Source of the DNA: Deltaproteobacteria bacterium
Lineage (GTDB): Bacteria > Desulfobacterota > Binatia > HRBIN30
Assembly (NCBI GenBank): GCA_016200585.1
Contig: JACQEN010000017.1
Coordinates: forward strand, 1 to 51,989
Reading direction: 5' to 3'
DNA length: 51,989 bases
Shown here in pieces: positions 10,733-19,098 of this stretch. Positions within the stretch are counted from its first letter, which is position 1. Every line of letters begins with the position of its first letter. The translations under genes were made by a program, and so were the position numbers. The notes under the pieces were generated by a model, which was given only the letters and a program-made list of their open reading frames with translations, was not told the DNA's origin and did no database searches.

Positions 10733-12562
10733 TCAGGCGGCCGAGCGTGCCGCGGTCTTGTTGGCGGAGATCCGCGTCGGCAGGCGGAGCGTGAAGATCG
10801 AGCCGACGCCGACTTGGCTAGCGACCTCGATCTCACCGTGCAGCAGGTTGGTCATGCGTTTGACGAGCGTCAGCCCGAGCCCGACGCCGTCGTGAACACG
10901 CGTCATCGATCCATCGACGCGGCGGAAGTCGTCAAAGATATGCGGCAGTGCCTCGGCCGGAATGCCAATGCCGGTGTCGGTCACGGTGAAGACCATCTGC
11001 GCCGGAGATTCGCAATGGGCAATGCCGACGCGGACGGTGCCGCTGTTGGTAAACTTCACCGCGTTGGTGAGCAGATTGGTGAGGATCTCTTCTAGCCGCA
11101 ACGGATCGGTTTCCATCGTCGGCAGAACCGTCGGGCAATCCCACTCGACTGTCACGCCTTTTCCTTCGCACAACCGTCTTCCCAGCGGTTCGAGGTGGTT
11201 GAGCAGGGCCGGGACGTGTACCGGGCTGACGTCGATCGGTAGGGTGCCGCGCTTGAGGCCCGACAAGGTCAGCAGGTCGGAAAGCATCTGGTACAGATGC
11301 TGCGATTGCCGGCGCACCGCGCTGAGGAACTGGCTGGCCTCCGAACCAAGTTGCACTTCATCGGCCAGCATATCGCTGTAACCGATGATGGCGTGCAACG
11401 GCGTGCGCATCTCGTGCGAGATGCCTGCAAGAAATTCCTCTTGCAACCGTATCAACTCTTCCCGTTCTTCGAGCCGGTGTTCCAAAGCGGCCCGCGAGCG
11501 GCCAAGCTCGACACGCATTTGCTCGAAGGTCTGCGCCAGGGTCGAGATCTCGTCGCGTTGGGAAGGGATCGGTACCGGATGCGACAGATCGCCGCCGGCC
11601 ATCGTTTCGGCGGCGTCGGTCAGGCTGCGAACGTCGGTGACGAAGCGGTTGACGGCTGGTGCGCCGACGGCGAGCGTGACGAGAAGCAATCCGATGCCGA
11701 AGACGAGGAGCTCGTTTTGCACCTGCGTCACCTGTTGCAGCGCCAGGCTGCGTGGTTGCCCGGCAACGACTCGCCACGGCACTTGCGCCAGCGACACCTC
11801 GGTCGTCACCCACGGGTCACCGTCCTGGGATTTGTCGTTTTCGGTGCGCGCCGGTTGAAGGATCTGCGGGTGCTTGTTTCCGCCGATCACGTGACCGTCC
11901 TGGTCGACGACCTCGATGAAACGTCCATCGGTGGTAGCAACGGCTCCGAGAATCTTGGTGAGCTCAGGCGACTGAAGATCGATGATGCCGCCGAGCGCGC
12001 CGTCGACTTCGCCGTCCGGATTGCGCACCGGAAATGCGACGACAACGTGCGGGCGGTCGAGCAAGATATCGGCGCCGAGTCCCGGCGTCACGATGCTTTC
12101 CTGCAGCTGCGGGAGGTTCTTGAGCGCCGGATGATTGCCCAGGCGCTCACCGGTCCACGGACGGCCAGGAGGTTCGGTCCACAGAACCTTGAAATTGCGA
12201 TCGACGAGAAACACGCCGCCGGTGAACACCGGCGACTTGAAGAACAGGTAGTGCAGTGAGGTCCAGGGTGGGATGCGTCCTTCTTCCGCTGACTCCTGCA
12301 TGCGCCGCAGCCCATAGGTCAGGCCGGGCAATTGGCTCACCAGAGCGAGGCGCTGGCGCCCGTTGTCGATGTAGGAATCGAGCTCGGCCGCAACCATATC
12401 GACCGTTTGTCGCAGCCGCTCGTGCGCTTGGTGGTTTTCGCGCCGCAGCAGCCAGTAGGTGAAGGTACCGTAGACGGCGACGAGGACGAGAGCATAGCCG
12501 GCGACCAACGCAATTCCCTTGGCGCGGATACTCCAGCGCGTTGAGGATCGGGACCTGGTCAT
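10733..12562 (-). CDS. Membrane sensor histidine kinase (Cache-like sensor, HAMP)
   Basis: A 609-residue kinase. TM1 is at about 14-38 and TM2 at about 285-303, enclosing a periplasmic domain of about 240 residues that looks like a double-Cache sensor (FLVDRNFKVLWTEPPG, FIEVVDQDGHVIGG). A HAMP linker follows (DAAETMAGGDLSHPVPI), then a coiled helix, HisKA with phospho-acceptor His383 in FLAGISHEMRTPLHAIIG, and the HATPase boxes NLLTNAVKFT, DTGIGIP and GVGLGLTLVKRM. No receiver is fused and no partner regulator is adjacent. The ORF track start at 12778 lies inside the upstream gene; ATG 12562 begins five bases after the cupredoxin-like stop, so they form one operon. Signal and target are unknown. 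Confidence 0.93.
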   Translation of the reverse strand: MTRSRSSTRWSIRAKGIALVAGYALVLVAVYGTFTYWLLRRENHQAHERLRQTVDMVAAELDSYIDNGRQRLALVSQLPGLTYGLRRMQESAEEGRIPPWTSLHYLFFKSPVFTGGVFLVDRNFKVLWTEPPGRPWTGERLGNHPALKNLPQLQESIVTPGLGADILLDRPHVVVAFPVRNPDGEVDGALGGIIDLQSPELTKILGAVATTDGRFIEVVDQDGHVIGGNKHPQILQPARTENDKSQDGDPWVTTEVSLAQVPWRVVAGQPRSLALQQVTQVQNELLVFGIGLLLVTLAVGAPAVNRFVTDVRSLTDAAETMAGGDLSHPVPIPSQRDEISTLAQTFEQMRVELGRSRAALEHRLEEREELIRLQEEFLAGISHEMRTPLHAIIGYSDMLADEVQLGSEASQFLSAVRRQSQHLYQMLSDLLTLSGLKRGTLPIDVSPVHVPALLNHLEPLGRRLCEGKGVTVEWDCPTVLPTMETDPLRLEEILTNLLTNAVKFTNSGTVRVGIAHCESPAQMVFTVTDTGIGIPAEALPHIFDDFRRVDGSMTRVHDGVGLGLTLVKRMTNLLHGEIEVASQVGVGSIFTLRLPTRISANKTAARSAA

Positions 12563-12567
12563 CGGTG

Positions 12568-13164
12568 CTATTTCTTTACCGGCAAGTCGAGCGCCAGATC
12601 GCCGTTTTCTGGAACCACGACCTCGCGCGCCGGCAAGAAACGGCCGTGCCACACCTTTGCCGTGTAGTTTCCCGGGGGAACCGACGAGATCTGGTAGCGG
12701 CCGTCGTTCGTCGAAAGCGCGAAGTAGGGATCGCGCAAAACGACGATGTGCGCTTCCATTTCCATATGGATGTTGCACAGCACCAGCACCTCGCCGGGCT
12801 CGTTGAAGGTGACGCTGCGCGTCGCCCCCGGGCCGTAGGCGCCGAGATCGAATTTCCCGGCGATGGCGGACGGTGAAAACACGTTGTGTTGGATGTCGTC
12901 GTTGTTGGTGAAGTCGACCGTCGTGCCGCGCACGATCGGCAACACTGCCGGCAGGAACTCGAGGTTGCGCTGGTCCATGACGATGTGTGAGGTCGGTACG
13001 ACCGGTCGCGTCGCGCCGCTGTTGCTTTCGAGGTAGACCACGATGTCACGGATGGGACGGCCGTCGATCGTGACCGTGCCGCTCACTGTGGCAGCACTCG
13101 CCGCGTGGGCAAATGCCAGGACGGCTAACGGCAGTATGCCGTCTGCAAGCAGTGGCAGCCGCAT
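12568..13164 (-). CDS. Secreted cupredoxin-like protein (methylamine-utilization-like)
   Basis: A 198-residue exported protein. Signal peptide: MRLPLLADGILPLAVLAFAHAASA. An N-terminal beta-sandwich segment (ATVSGTVTIDGRPIRDIVVYLE) resembles carboxypeptidase-regulatory domains. The central part has the plastocyanin-like metal pattern: His in DIQHNVFSP and Cys/His in VLCNIHMEMEAHIVV (C-x2-H-x-E-M). The end (GNYTAKVWHGRFLPAREVVV) again fits a regulatory sandwich. This architecture is often annotated 'methylamine utilization protein'. It probably binds copper in the periplasm. It is directly downstream (3 bases) of a truncated outer-membrane protein remnant and upstream of a sensor kinase, so it may have formed a metal-sensing or electron-transfer unit with them. 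Confidence 0.8.
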   Translation of the reverse strand: MRLPLLADGILPLAVLAFAHAASAATVSGTVTIDGRPIRDIVVYLESNSGATRPVVPTSHIVMDQRNLEFLPAVLPIVRGTTVDFTNNDDIQHNVFSPSAIAGKFDLGAYGPGATRSVTFNEPGEVLVLCNIHMEMEAHIVVLRDPYFALSTNDGRYQISSVPPGNYTAKVWHGRFLPAREVVVPENGDLALDLPVKK

Positions 13165-13167
13165 GCC

Positions 13168-13389
13168 TTACTCGAGAGCCTCTGCCAACAACGGCGGCGT
13201 CAGCGACCAGAAAGCCGTTGAAACGCGGAGAGTGGCCGTCAACCCATTGACCGTGGTTCTGCGCACCGCCTCATGATTCTCCGAGTAGGTCACCTCTGCA
13301 ACCACTTTCAGATTTTCCCGTATCAGATATTGGGACCCAGCGGTGGCTTCCCAGAGGCGGCGGCGAACATCCGTGGTGCCGCTGGGTGT
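13168..13389 (-). pseudogene. Remnant of an outer-membrane beta-barrel gene (C-terminal strands only)
   Basis: The ORF track has no sensible gene here, but the minus strand reads about 73 codons ending in TAA at 13168, three bases before the cupredoxin-like ATG. The translation contains SQYLIRENLKVVAEVTYSEN followed by a TTVNGLTATLRVSTAFW strand, the alternating pattern of the last strands of porin-like barrels. Upstream the frame runs into a TAG at 13390-13392, and beyond that lies the alpha/beta hydrolase gene on the other strand. I interpret it as the 3' remnant of a barrel gene that once headed this operon; the rest has been lost. A very small intact gene is possible but has no start or signal peptide. 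Confidence 0.55.
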
Positions 13390-13443
13390 CTAAATCACTG
13401 AAGCCCCTTCATTCCGATAAAATTTGGGCGCGATAGTCCAGGC

Positions 13444-14403
13444 TTGAAGGGCAGGGCGGAAGGTGGTTTGCGACAGGGAAGGGGAATTTGTTTGGTCCAT
13501 GATGAATTGCCATTCGGCGCTGGTCCCGTTTCGAGCTCGACGGATCCGGCGCTGCGTCGGATTCGACTGCGGGATGGGCGCATCCTTGCCTACGCCGAGT
13601 ATGGCGATCCGTATGGCTTGCCGGTGGTCTACTGTCACGGTGGTTTGGGCTCGCGGCTGGAGATTGCCTTTGCTGCGGACACCTGCCGGCGCAGCGGCGT
13701 ACGCCTCTTGGCAATCGATCGGCCAGGAATCGGCGCATCGGACCCCCAGCCCGGTCGTACCCTCGTCGGCTGGCCGTACGACGTTGCGCATCTCGCCGAT
13801 CGACTCGGGATCACACGCTGCGCCGTTTTGGGCTGGTCGGCGGGCGGGCCGTATGCCCTGGCTTGTGCTTCGCGCTTGGGAAGACGTGTCGCACGCGTAG
13901 CGATTGTCGGCGGTCTGGCACCGCTCGAGTTGCCGGCGACGGTCGCCGAGCTCGGCATGCGCGCCGAACGCTTGCTCTTGCGCCTGGCGATCGAGAATCC
14001 GGGCCGCGCGCGGATCTTGTTACGCATGGCTGGCTACCTGCCCCCCAGACTGCTGCGGGCGGTCCTGCTCTACGACCTCACCTCGCCTTCCGATCGCGCC
14101 GTCGTAACCGGATTGCCGGCGGAGAGCGCACTTGATGGCTTCTACGAAGCCATCCGCTGCGGCGTCGACGGTGCCGTCGACGACTATCGGGTTCTCGCCA
14201 GCTCTTGGGAGCTCGGCCTCGGTGACATCACGACCGAGGTGAACCTGTGGCACGGGCAAGAAGATAACCTGGTTCCGGTGTCGCATGCCGAACGACTGTC
14301 AGCGCACCTCCCAAACGCCCGTCTCATCGTCTTACCCGGCCGCGGGCACTTTCTATTGCACGTCGAGCTCGAGCACGTGTTGAGCACGCTGCGATATCGC
14401 TGA
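13444..14403 (+). CDS. Alpha/beta hydrolase fold protein
   Basis: An alpha/beta hydrolase of up to 319 residues. Fold landmarks are the oxyanion strand VVYCHGGLGSRLE, RPGIGASDPQ, the nucleophile elbow GWSAGGPYALA (Ser in G-x-S-x-G), the acid in WHGQEDNLVP and the His in PGRGHFLLH, giving a complete Ser-Asp-His triad. The start is unclear: TTG 13444 is the ORF limit, but TTG 13492 has GGGAAGGGG placed upstream and would give 303 residues; no ATG in frame fits. The N-terminal IRLRDGRILAYAEYGDPYG is typical for esterase/epoxide-hydrolase-like members. Function beyond a hydrolase cannot be given. The gene borders the barrel pseudogene, so an old rearrangement may have set its 5' end. Confidence 0.88.
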   Translation: MKGRAEGGLRQGRGICLVHDELPFGAGPVSSSTDPALRRIRLRDGRILAYAEYGDPYGLPVVYCHGGLGSRLEIAFAADTCRRSGVRLLAIDRPGIGASDPQPGRTLVGWPYDVAHLADRLGITRCAVLGWSAGGPYALACASRLGRRVARVAIVGGLAPLELPATVAELGMRAERLLLRLAIENPGRARILLRMAGYLPPRLLRAVLLYDLTSPSDRAVVTGLPAESALDGFYEAIRCGVDGAVDDYRVLASSWELGLGDITTEVNLWHGQEDNLVPVSHAERLSAHLPNARLIVLPGRGHFLLHVELEHVLSTLRYR

Positions 14404-14453
14404 GTGGGGGAAGACATGGGAAGCGGGAGATGGGAGACGGGGGGCGGGAATGA
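14404..14453 (+). repeat. Purine/G-rich tract with six G-runs
   Basis: Just after the hydrolase stop, the plus strand carries G-runs at 14406-14410, 14418-14420, 14425-14427, 14432-14434, 14439-14444 and 14446-14448 with short purine-rich spacers (GGGAGATGGGAGAC type). It could fold as a G-quadruplex in DNA or RNA. It may also be a member of the dispersed template-like repeats of this genome. Confidence 0.5.
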
Positions 14454-14481
14454 GACAGGTTGCCACTTGTGGTTACCTGTC
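14454..14481. terminator. Palindromic hairpin after the G-rich tract
   Basis: GACAGGT (14454-14460) pairs with ACCTGTC, and the inner CCAC pairs with GTGG across a TT loop, with short mismatched bulges. It directly follows the G-rich tract and precedes the DUF99 gene. It could terminate the hydrolase transcript; no T-run follows. Confidence 0.4.
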
Positions 14482-14528
14482 GCTTGCCGTTTTCGTCGGT
14501 CGTCCTCGGTGCCTCCCCGGTGAGTGGG

Positions 14529-15095
14529 ATGTCCCGTCGTCTATCGAACGTCGTTGGTTTCGACGACGCGCCGTTCGCGCGCTCACCCGCCGGCGCGGTG
14601 CAGATCGTCGGAGCGGTGTTTGCCGATCTGCGCTTCGATGGCGTCTTGATCGGGCAGGTGGAAAAAGACGGTGACGATGCCACCGACACAGTCGGGCGCC
14701 TGGTGAGCGAATCTCGCTTTGCCGAGCACGTGCAGGCGGTCTTGCTGCAAGGTATCGCCTTCGGTGGCTTCAATGTCGTCGACGTTGCCGCACTTCACGA
14801 GCGCCTCGACCTTCCGATCCTGGTGGTGGCGCGGCGCCAGCCCGACCTCGATGCGATCCGCAACGCCTTGCTGACGCGCGTCGTCAACGGCAAACAAAAG
14901 TGGAGGCGCATCGAAGCGGCGGGCCCGATGGAGCCGTTACGGGGCGTTTACGTCCAGCGTGCTGGTTTGACGCCGGCTCAAGCCGAAGCGTTGATCGATC
15001 GCTTTGCGCTGCACGGGCGCATACCGGAGCCGCTGCGCGTCGCGCATCTGATTGCCGGGGCGCTGAGCAAAGGCGCGAGTCGCGGACGAGTGTGA
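14529..15095 (+). CDS. DUF99 family protein
   Basis: A 188-residue protein of the DUF99 (UPF0215) family, recalled mostly from archaea and some bacteria and distantly related to endonuclease V-like folds; no activity is established to my knowledge. Conserved features seen: NVVGFDDAPF at the start, VGAVFADLRFDGVL, DGDDATDTV and LLQGIAFGGFNVVDVAALHE, followed by LPILVVARRQPDLDAI. Acidic residues in FDD and DGDD could bind metal. The ORF track begins at 14460, but that part has no family similarity and is crossed by a hairpin; ATG 14529 fits the family N-terminus, although its ribosome site is weak. It converges on the FGGY kinase gene with a two-base gap. Confidence 0.8.
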   Translation: MSRRLSNVVGFDDAPFARSPAGAVQIVGAVFADLRFDGVLIGQVEKDGDDATDTVGRLVSESRFAEHVQAVLLQGIAFGGFNVVDVAALHERLDLPILVVARRQPDLDAIRNALLTRVVNGKQKWRRIEAAGPMEPLRGVYVQRAGLTPAQAEALIDRFALHGRIPEPLRVAHLIAGALSKGASRGRV

Positions 15096-15097
15096 GG

Positions 15098-16684
15098 TCA
15101 CGATCCGCGCTGGTTCAAGCGCCGATAGATCGGCCGCAAGCGTTTGTAGAGCTCCATGAACTCGCGAAAGTGGGCATCGTAGATGCCGCGGTTGGCGGCG
15201 ATCGGTTGGTACTCGCGGGCGATCTGTATGCGACCGGAAATGTCTTCGACGCGAATCTCACCGAGAGCGGCGAAGGCCGCCAGCGCGGCGCCAACGCCGT
15301 TGGCGTAGCGTGAGTTGGCGACGGCACGGATCGGGCAGCCCAGAACGTCGGCCAGAATCTGGCACCAAACTTCGGAGAGAGCACCGCCGCCGATGAAGCT
15401 GAGGTGCTCGAAGCGCCGGCCAATGAATTTCTCGATCGGCGCCTTCAACCATCGGAGGTTGAACGCCACGCCTTCCATCACCGCGCGCGCGTAGTGAGCC
15501 CGCGTCGTGCGCGCCGATTGGTTGAAGAAGGCGCTACGCGTGTACGGATCGTCGGCGGGCACCAAAACCCCGTTGATCCATGGTGTGAAGATCAGCCCGT
15601 CGCAGCCCGGCGGAGCTTGCTGGGCCAGCTGATTGAGCACGGCGTACGGATCGGACAACTCGGCCACGCCGGGCGCGGTATCGGGAAAGAGAACGTTGTC
15701 CTTGAGGAACTCCAGACAGCGACCCGCCATGCCCTGCTCAGCCACCAGCGAGTAGCGGCCGGGCAATGCGGCCGGCATCGTCGACAGCATGTGCAGCACG
15801 TCGGTCTTCTTTCTTGGCAGATGACAGCTCATCCACGCCGATGTGCCGATATAGAAATAGCCCTGGTAGTCGGCGACGGTGCCGGCGCCAACGGTTGCGG
15901 CCGGGCCATCGCAAACGCCGGCAAGGACGCGCGTCGACGGCAACAGCCCGAGCTCGGAAGCCACCTCGGCGCGCAGCGTTCCGACGACTGCGTCGACCGG
16001 CAGCAGATCCGGCAGCTGGCGCCGCTCGAGGCCGGCCAGGTTCAAAAGTCCGCTGTCGTAGTCGATGCGATTCGGATCGCGGTTATCGGTGAGCCAATAC
16101 GGGAACATCGTACCGTACGACGCCACCATCCGACCGCTGAAGCGGAAATTCAAGTAGTCCATCGGTTCGAGGAATTTGTGCGTTCGCCGGTAGACGTCGG
16201 GGCGTTCGTTCTTGAGGAAGAGAATGTGTCCCAAGCCGTCGACGCCCAGACGTGCCGGACAACCCCCGGTCAGCTTGACGTAGCGCCACAGCTTGAAAAC
16301 GTCGTACCCGGCGACCCTGAGCGTGCCGTTCATCAGCCGGCGGTTGTACGGTCCGCCGCGCGTGTCCATCCACGAAATGGCATTGTGAAGCGGCGTGCCG
16401 TCGGCATCGACCGGCACAGTAACCGACCACTGGCCGGTGCACTTCACCGCGAGAATGCTTTGTGCCGGAACCGCCGCGGCAGCGACGGTCGCCTTCGCCG
16501 CCGCGGTGACCGCGCTCCACCATTCGCGAGGATCCTGTTCGACTCCGCCACCCGGCAACATCTGGGTGTGCAGGTGCTCGATGGCGGAGGCAACGACTCT
16601 ACCGTGTTGCGACACCAGCGCCACCTTGGCGCTGCCCGAGCCCATGTCGACGACAAGGACGTGCTTGTCGGCGGATTGGGTCAT
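15098..16684 (-). CDS. FGGY-family carbohydrate kinase (xylulokinase-like)
   Basis: A 528-residue sugar kinase that should phosphorylate a pentose, polyol or related sugar with ATP. N-terminal phosphate loop VVDMGSGSAKVALV, the KCTGQW strand, substrate-region NAISWMDTRGGPYNRR and the C-terminal FGGY signature region (FNLRWLKAPIEKF, then LSFIGGGALSEVWCQILAD with the adenosine-binding glycines) are in the expected order. Length fits xylulokinase-type members (about 490-530). ATG 16684 was chosen because residues upstream in the ORF track have no similarity. No sugar transporter or isomerase is near, so the substrate is open. It lies downstream of an acyl-CoA dehydrogenase on the same strand with an 89-base gap. 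Confidence 0.9.
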   Translation of the reverse strand: MTQSADKHVLVVDMGSGSAKVALVSQHGRVVASAIEHLHTQMLPGGGVEQDPREWWSAVTAAAKATVAAAAVPAQSILAVKCTGQWSVTVPVDADGTPLHNAISWMDTRGGPYNRRLMNGTLRVAGYDVFKLWRYVKLTGGCPARLGVDGLGHILFLKNERPDVYRRTHKFLEPMDYLNFRFSGRMVASYGTMFPYWLTDNRDPNRIDYDSGLLNLAGLERRQLPDLLPVDAVVGTLRAEVASELGLLPSTRVLAGVCDGPAATVGAGTVADYQGYFYIGTSAWMSCHLPRKKTDVLHMLSTMPAALPGRYSLVAEQGMAGRCLEFLKDNVLFPDTAPGVAELSDPYAVLNQLAQQAPPGCDGLIFTPWINGVLVPADDPYTRSAFFNQSARTTRAHYARAVMEGVAFNLRWLKAPIEKFIGRRFEHLSFIGGGALSEVWCQILADVLGCPIRAVANSRYANGVGAALAAFAALGEIRVEDISGRIQIAREYQPIAANRGIYDAHFREFMELYKRLRPIYRRLNQRGS

Positions 16685-16773
16685 GGAGCGAAACCCGGAC
16701 GATTCATGAGCAGCCGAAGCAAGAGCGCCAAGCGTGCGCCCGATCCCGCCGCACGTGGCAATGAGCAATCACC

Positions 16774-17973
16774 TCAGTCGTGTTCTCTCAATTCGAGTTT
16801 GCCGATCTGGTTGCGATGGACTTCGTCGGGTCCGTCGGCCAGCCGCAGCGTGCGGGTTCCCGCCCAAGCGTACGCCAGGCCGAAGTCGTCGCAGACGCCG
16901 GCTCCACCATGCGCCTGGATCGCCCAGTCGATGATTTTCAGCGCCATGTTGGGAGCGGCGACCTTGATCATGGCGATCTCCTTGCGCGCCACCTTGTTGC
17001 CCACCGTGTCCATCATGTACGCCGCTTTCAACACCAACAGCCTGGCTTGTTCGATGGCGATGCGAGCTTCGGCGACGCGCTCGAGGGTGACGGTTTGTTC
17101 GGCGATCGGTTTGCCGAACGCCACGCGACTCTTGACGCGTTTGCACATCGCATCGAGGGAGCGTTCGGCGACACCGATCACGCGCATGCAGTGATGGATG
17201 CGCCCGGGGCCGAGCCGGCCTTGCGCAATCTCGAAGCCGCGGCCTTCGCCGAGAAGCAGGTTCGAAGCCGGCACGCGAACGTCCTCGAAGAGCACCTCGC
17301 CATGACCGTGCGGTGCATCGTCGTAGCCGAATACCGGTAGGTGCCGTAGGACTTTGATCCCCGGTGTGTCGCACGGTACGAGGATTTGCGACTGTTGCTC
17401 GTGGCGCGCCGCGTTGGGATCGGTCTTGCCCATGACGATGAGGATCTTGCAGTGCGGATGCAAGATGCCGGAGGTCCACCACTTGCGTCCATTGATGACG
17501 TACTGATCGCCGTCGCGGCGAATGCTGCACTGGATGTTGGTGGCATCGGAGGAAGCGACTTCGGGTTCGGTCATCGCGAAGGCCGAGCGGATCTCGCCGG
17601 CCAGCAGTGGCTTCAGCCATTGTTCCTGATGGGCGGACGTGCCGTAGCGGTCGATGACTTCCATATTGCCGGTATCCGGGGCGGCGCAGTTGAAGGCCTC
17701 CGGAGCGATGTGCGAGCGCCCCATGATTTCGCACAAGGGTGCGTACTCGAGATTGGTCAGACCCGCACCGTGTTTACTTTCCGGTAGGAACAGGTTCCAC
17801 AGGCCGGCGCTGCGCGCCCTGGCTTTGAGCGTTTCGATGATCGGCGGTTGTTGCCAACGGCTGGCCGCAACCTGCTCGGCATAGAGTTTTTCGTTTGGAT
17901 AGATGTGCTCGTCCATGAACGCTTGCACGCGCTGCTGAAGGTCTTGCACTTTCTTGGAGTATGCGAAGTCCAT
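16774..17973 (-). CDS. Acyl-CoA dehydrogenase (ACAD10/11-like)
   Basis: A 399-residue flavin-dependent dehydrogenase introducing the alpha,beta double bond in an acyl-CoA. Landmarks: [15 protein letters not shown] at the start (typical of the ACAD10/11-like bacterial group), [16 protein letters not shown] and [20 protein letters not shown] (FAD-binding middle domain), [29 protein letters not shown] and the C-terminal [20 protein letters not shown] plus [18 protein letters not shown]. The position where short-chain enzymes have the catalytic Glu reads ADGPDEV, as in the ACAD11-like group. ATG 17973 has AAAGGAGC upstream. It is divergent from the GLG1-repeat gene. Chain-length preference is unknown. 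Confidence 0.93.
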   Translation of the reverse strand: MDFAYSKKVQDLQQRVQAFMDEHIYPNEKLYAEQVAASRWQQPPIIETLKARARSAGLWNLFLPESKHGAGLTNLEYAPLCEIMGRSHIAPEAFNCAAPDTGNMEVIDRYGTSAHQEQWLKPLLAGEIRSAFAMTEPEVASSDATNIQCSIRRDGDQYVINGRKWWTSGILHPHCKILIVMGKTDPNAARHEQQSQILVPCDTPGIKVLRHLPVFGYDDAPHGHGEVLFEDVRVPASNLLLGEGRGFEIAQGRLGPGRIHHCMRVIGVAERSLDAMCKRVKSRVAFGKPIAEQTVTLERVAEARIAIEQARLLVLKAAYMMDTVGNKVARKEIAMIKVAAPNMALKIIDWAIQAHGGAGVCDDFGLAYAWAGTRTLRLADGPDEVHRNQIGKLELREHD

Positions 17974-18160
17974 GTTGCTGGATGCTCCTTTCTGGAATCG
18001 TGAAACCGGTCGACCTATTCATGCTGCGTCGCTTGCGTCAAGCGCGCATCGATCTCGCGAATCAGGCTCGCTTGCGGCCGCCTCTTTAGGCTATGTTGCG
18101 GCGGCGATGGCGCTCTTGTGCGAGCGCTGCTGGTGCAACCGGGAATCAAGAGGAGGAGCG

Positions 18161-18529
18161 ATGAGCCTGAAGCGAGCGATGCGGTTCATGATGTTTGGTG
18201 CGGTGCTTTGTGCAGCAACTGTCGCCACGGCGCAACCGCGCCCGTGCGCCGGTGACATCGGAAAATTCTGCAAGGATGTTCCGTCCGGCAGTGGCAAAGT
18301 GCGCGACTGTTTGGCGCAACACATCAAGGAGCTGTCTTCCGCCTGTCGCGCGCGCGTCGAGCGACGAACGGCTGCCGCCGAGAAACGCAACCTGTGTGCC
18401 GCCGACGTCGAGAAGTTCTGCAAAGACGTGCAGCGCGGTGCCGGGCGGGTTCGCCGCTGCCTGAAGCAACACGTCGCTGACCTTTCGGACGCTTGCAAGA
18501 ATCAATTGTCCCAGGGCAAGCAACCATAG
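18161..18529 (+). CDS. Small secreted protein with two GLG1-type cysteine-rich repeats
   Basis: A 122-residue exported protein. The ATG at 18161 follows AGGAGGAG and opens a signal peptide (MSLKRAMRFMMFGAVLCAATVATAQ). The mature part is two similar repeats of about 40 residues, each with C-x3-D-x2-KFCKDV, then C-L-x-QH and a final C (CAGDIGKFCKDV and CAADVEKFCKDV). This is the Cys-rich GLG1 repeat known from eukaryotic Golgi glycoprotein 1 and also found in proteobacterial secreted proteins of unknown role. Four Cys per repeat suggests two disulfides each. The ORF track start at 17954 overlaps the acyl-CoA dehydrogenase start. It is convergent with the glyoxalase gene. Confidence 0.85.
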   Translation: MSLKRAMRFMMFGAVLCAATVATAQPRPCAGDIGKFCKDVPSGSGKVRDCLAQHIKELSSACRARVERRTAAAEKRNLCAADVEKFCKDVQRGAGRVRRCLKQHVADLSDACKNQLSQGKQP

Positions 18530-18535
18530 GGTCTC

Positions 18536-18955
18536 TCACCACGCGCCGGTGTTCGGCATCGATTTCCACGGCTCACTCGGAGGCAAGGCGTCGCCTTTCT
18601 GCAACAACTCGATGGAGATTTTGTCGGGGGAACGGACGAAGGCCATGCGCCCGTCGCGCGGCGGTCGATGGATGACCACGCCTTTGTCCATCAAGCGCTG
18701 GCAGACGGCGTAGATATCGTCGACCTCGTAGGCGACGTGGCCGAAGTTGCGGCCACCGCCGTAGGTTTCCGGATCCCAATTGTAGGTTAGCTCGACCTGT
18801 GCGTCGTCATTGCCCGGCGCAGCCAGAAAGACCAACGTGAAACGCCCGGCCGGCACCTCATGCCGTCGCATTTCTCTGAGCCCCAGCTTGTTGCAGTAGA
18901 AATCGAGCGACTGCTCGAGGTCGGTGACGCGCACCATCGTGTGCAAGTATCTCAT
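18536..18955 (-). CDS. Glyoxalase I / lactoylglutathione lyase-like protein
   Basis: A 139-residue vicinal-oxygen-chelate protein close to GloA, which isomerises the methylglyoxal-glutathione hemithioacetal. All four usual metal ligands are visible: His in [10 protein letters not shown], Glu in AQVELTYNW, His in [10 protein letters not shown] and Glu in [21 protein letters not shown] and [11 protein letters not shown] are also GloA-like. The start is ATG 18955 with an AAAGGA site nine bases upstream; the ORF track's longer form overlaps the divergent gene's leader. Length matches E. coli GloA (135). A helical tail ([15 protein letters not shown]) is common in this branch. Confidence 0.93.
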   Translation of the reverse strand: MRYLHTMVRVTDLEQSLDFYCNKLGLREMRRHEVPAGRFTLVFLAAPGNDDAQVELTYNWDPETYGGGRNFGHVAYEVDDIYAVCQRLMDKGVVIHRPPRDGRMAFVRSPDKISIELLQKGDALPPSEPWKSMPNTGAW

Positions 18956-18976
18956 TGGGGTCCTTTCTTGTGATGG

Positions 18977-18994
18977 CAGTCGACAGTCGAGAGT
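18977..18994. repeat. Dispersed AGTCGAC repeat, two units
   Basis: CAGTCGACAGTCGAGAGT lies in the divergent spacer between the glyoxalase and the 19099 gene. The same string occurs after the TPR gene (51647-51663), and a four-unit pure form occurs at 49242-49269. Confidence 0.6.
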
Positions 18995-19098
18995 ATCGTA
19001 CACGGTCGGTGCAATACTCCAAATCCCCCGACTCGATTTCACGTAGCCACCCCCCGTACCGGCGTGATATTCGACGCAGTCCGAAGGAGAAGGAACCG

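Noticed and set aside
13390-13791. 133-residue minus-strand ORF near the hydrolase start
   Set aside because: It is antisense to the hydrolase. Only the stretch after its stop (13168-13389) shows a meaningful pattern and is listed as a remnant.
15404-17194. 596-residue plus-strand ORF across the FGGY kinase and the dehydrogenase
   Set aside because: It crosses two genuine minus-strand genes and has low-complexity, Arg-rich composition typical of shadow frames.
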